From NCBI GenBank assembly GCA_959022875.1, contig CAUFAM010000095.1:1-5636 (forward strand): 5,636 nt of DNA, written 5' to 3'. The stretch comes from an uncultured Oscillospiraceae bacterium (lineage in GTDB: Bacteria; Bacillota; Clostridia; Oscillospirales; Oscillospiraceae). Under the pieces are notes generated by a model, which was not told the DNA's origin, ran no database searches, and was given only the letters and a program-made list of their open reading frames with translations. A program made the position numbers and the translations under genes. Positions 4,981-5,636 of the stretch are shown here, in pieces (position 1 is the stretch's first letter; the number at the start of each line of letters is the position of its first letter).

Positions 4981-5636
4981 ATGAACACAACCTATCGCAC
5001 GTCCACCATCAACAACCGGCGGTATCTGGGCAATAAATATAAGCTGCTCCCTTTTATCACCCGGGTGGTGGAAGCGGAGTGCCCCCAGGTGGAAACCGTG
5101 GCGGACATCTTCTCGGGCACCGGGGCGGTGTCCTCCGCCTTTCAGGACAAGATCCTCATCACCAACGACCTGATGTACAGCAACTACATCTGCAACTTTG
5201 CCTGGTTTGGTGCGGAGGACTATGACCCCCAGCGCATTGGGGATTTCATTACCCGGTACAACGCCAAAACCGGCTGCGGGGAAAACTACATGACCCGCAA
5301 CTTTGCCGATACCTATTTCAGCAAGCGGGACTGCGCCAAAATCGGCTACATCCGGGAGGACATCGAGCGCAGCTATAAGCGCGGCCTGCTCAACCGCCGG
5401 GAACGTGCCCTGCTTATTACCTCCCTTCTGTACGCCATGGACCGGATTGCCCTCACCTGCGGACACTACGACGCCTACCGGAAGGGAGCCAAGGCCGAAG
5501 GGTTTTTGGAGCTTTGCGTCCCCATGGCCCAGGTACATAATAACCCCATGAATCAGTGCTTCAATGAGGATGCCAACAATCTGGTCAAGCGCATCGAGGC
5601 GGAGCGCCTGCGCAACGAGCTGGACAAGGGCAATGT
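4981..5636 (+). CDS. D12-class adenine-specific DNA methyltransferase, N-terminal part (3' end outside window)
   Basis: The frame runs from ATG 4981 to the window end without a stop: 218 whole codons. INNRRYLGNKYKLLPFI (10-26) matches the N-terminal motif of D12 (Dam-like, FokI-type) adenine methyltransferases, and DIFSGTGAV (42-50) is motif I, the S-adenosylmethionine-binding FxGxG loop. D63 in ITNDL is a plausible motif II acid. YAMDRIALTCGHYDAYRKG (151-169) resembles the conserved segment of this group. The catalytic DPPY motif is not reached and should follow shortly beyond the window end. The enzyme would transfer a methyl group to the N6 of adenine in a DNA site that cannot be read from this sequence. 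It could be a restriction-modification partner or an orphan enzyme; the downstream gene would decide. It has its own promoter and a long leader with an inverted repeat. Confidence 0.88.
   Translation, partial: MNTTYRTSTINNRRYLGNKYKLLPFITRVVEAECPQVETVADIFSGTGAVSSAFQDKILITNDLMYSNYICNFAWFGAEDYDPQRIGDFITRYNAKTGCGENYMTRNFADTYFSKRDCAKIGYIREDIERSYKRGLLNRRERALLITSLLYAMDRIALTCGHYDAYRKGAKAEGFLELCVPMAQVHNNPMNQCFNEDANNLVKRIEAERLRNELDKGN

Noticed and set aside
4954..5538. Minus-strand open frame (194 codons) opposite the methyltransferase gene
   Set aside because: The plus strand encodes D12 methyltransferase motifs in one uninterrupted frame to the window end; the minus frame is its shadow.

Overview
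The window looks like chromosomal DNA from a GC-rich, low-oxygen Firmicute, probably a Clostridia/Oscillospiraceae-type gut anaerobe (Flavonifractor or Pseudoflavonifractor-like). This is inferred from a Gram-positive-type ClpC, strong AGGAGG-type ribosome binding sites, a clostridial 2[4Fe-4S] ferredoxin, sigma-A-like promoters in AT-rich gaps between GC-rich genes, and U-tailed hairpin terminators. No RNA gene, CRISPR array or transposase was seen.

Layout. (1) Positions 1-1055, plus strand: the 3' end of a DUF1538 membrane protein gene, followed 13 nt later by a tandem PII-like protein gene. This is probably a two-gene operon in which a PII-type sensor reports to or controls a membrane transporter. 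(2) Positions 1069-1103: a perfect 16-bp hairpin that ends this operon and also the convergent clpC. (3) Positions 1108-3534, minus strand: a full-length clpC encoding the AAA+ unfoldase of the ClpCP protease. (4) Positions 3535-3653: the divergent intergenic region. It holds a good promoter for the ferredoxin gene and a perfect 9-2-9 inverted repeat lying on its -10 element. (5) Positions 3654-3824, plus strand: a 56-residue ferredoxin gene with its own terminator at 3836-3869. (6) Positions 3986-4711, plus strand: a hemolysin III/PAQR-family membrane protein with a GTG start, its own promoter and its own terminator. (7) Positions 4770-4980: a leader region with a promoter and a long-range inverted repeat. 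(8) Positions 4981 to the end, plus strand: the N-terminal 218 residues of a D12-class adenine-specific DNA methyltransferase, cut off by the window edge.

The genes form independent transcription units, each bounded by a hairpin terminator. Only the DUF1538/PII pair looks functionally coupled. The most unusual feature is inside the PII-like gene. At the border of its two domains there is an A7 tract in slippery phase, a stop codon in the -1 frame, and a strong ribosome binding site with a GTG start for the second domain. The gene therefore looks poised between one fused protein and two separate PII-like proteins. No clearly new multi-gene system is visible. The other candidates are the operator-like palindrome at the ferredoxin promoter and the inverted repeat upstream of the methyltransferase gene.
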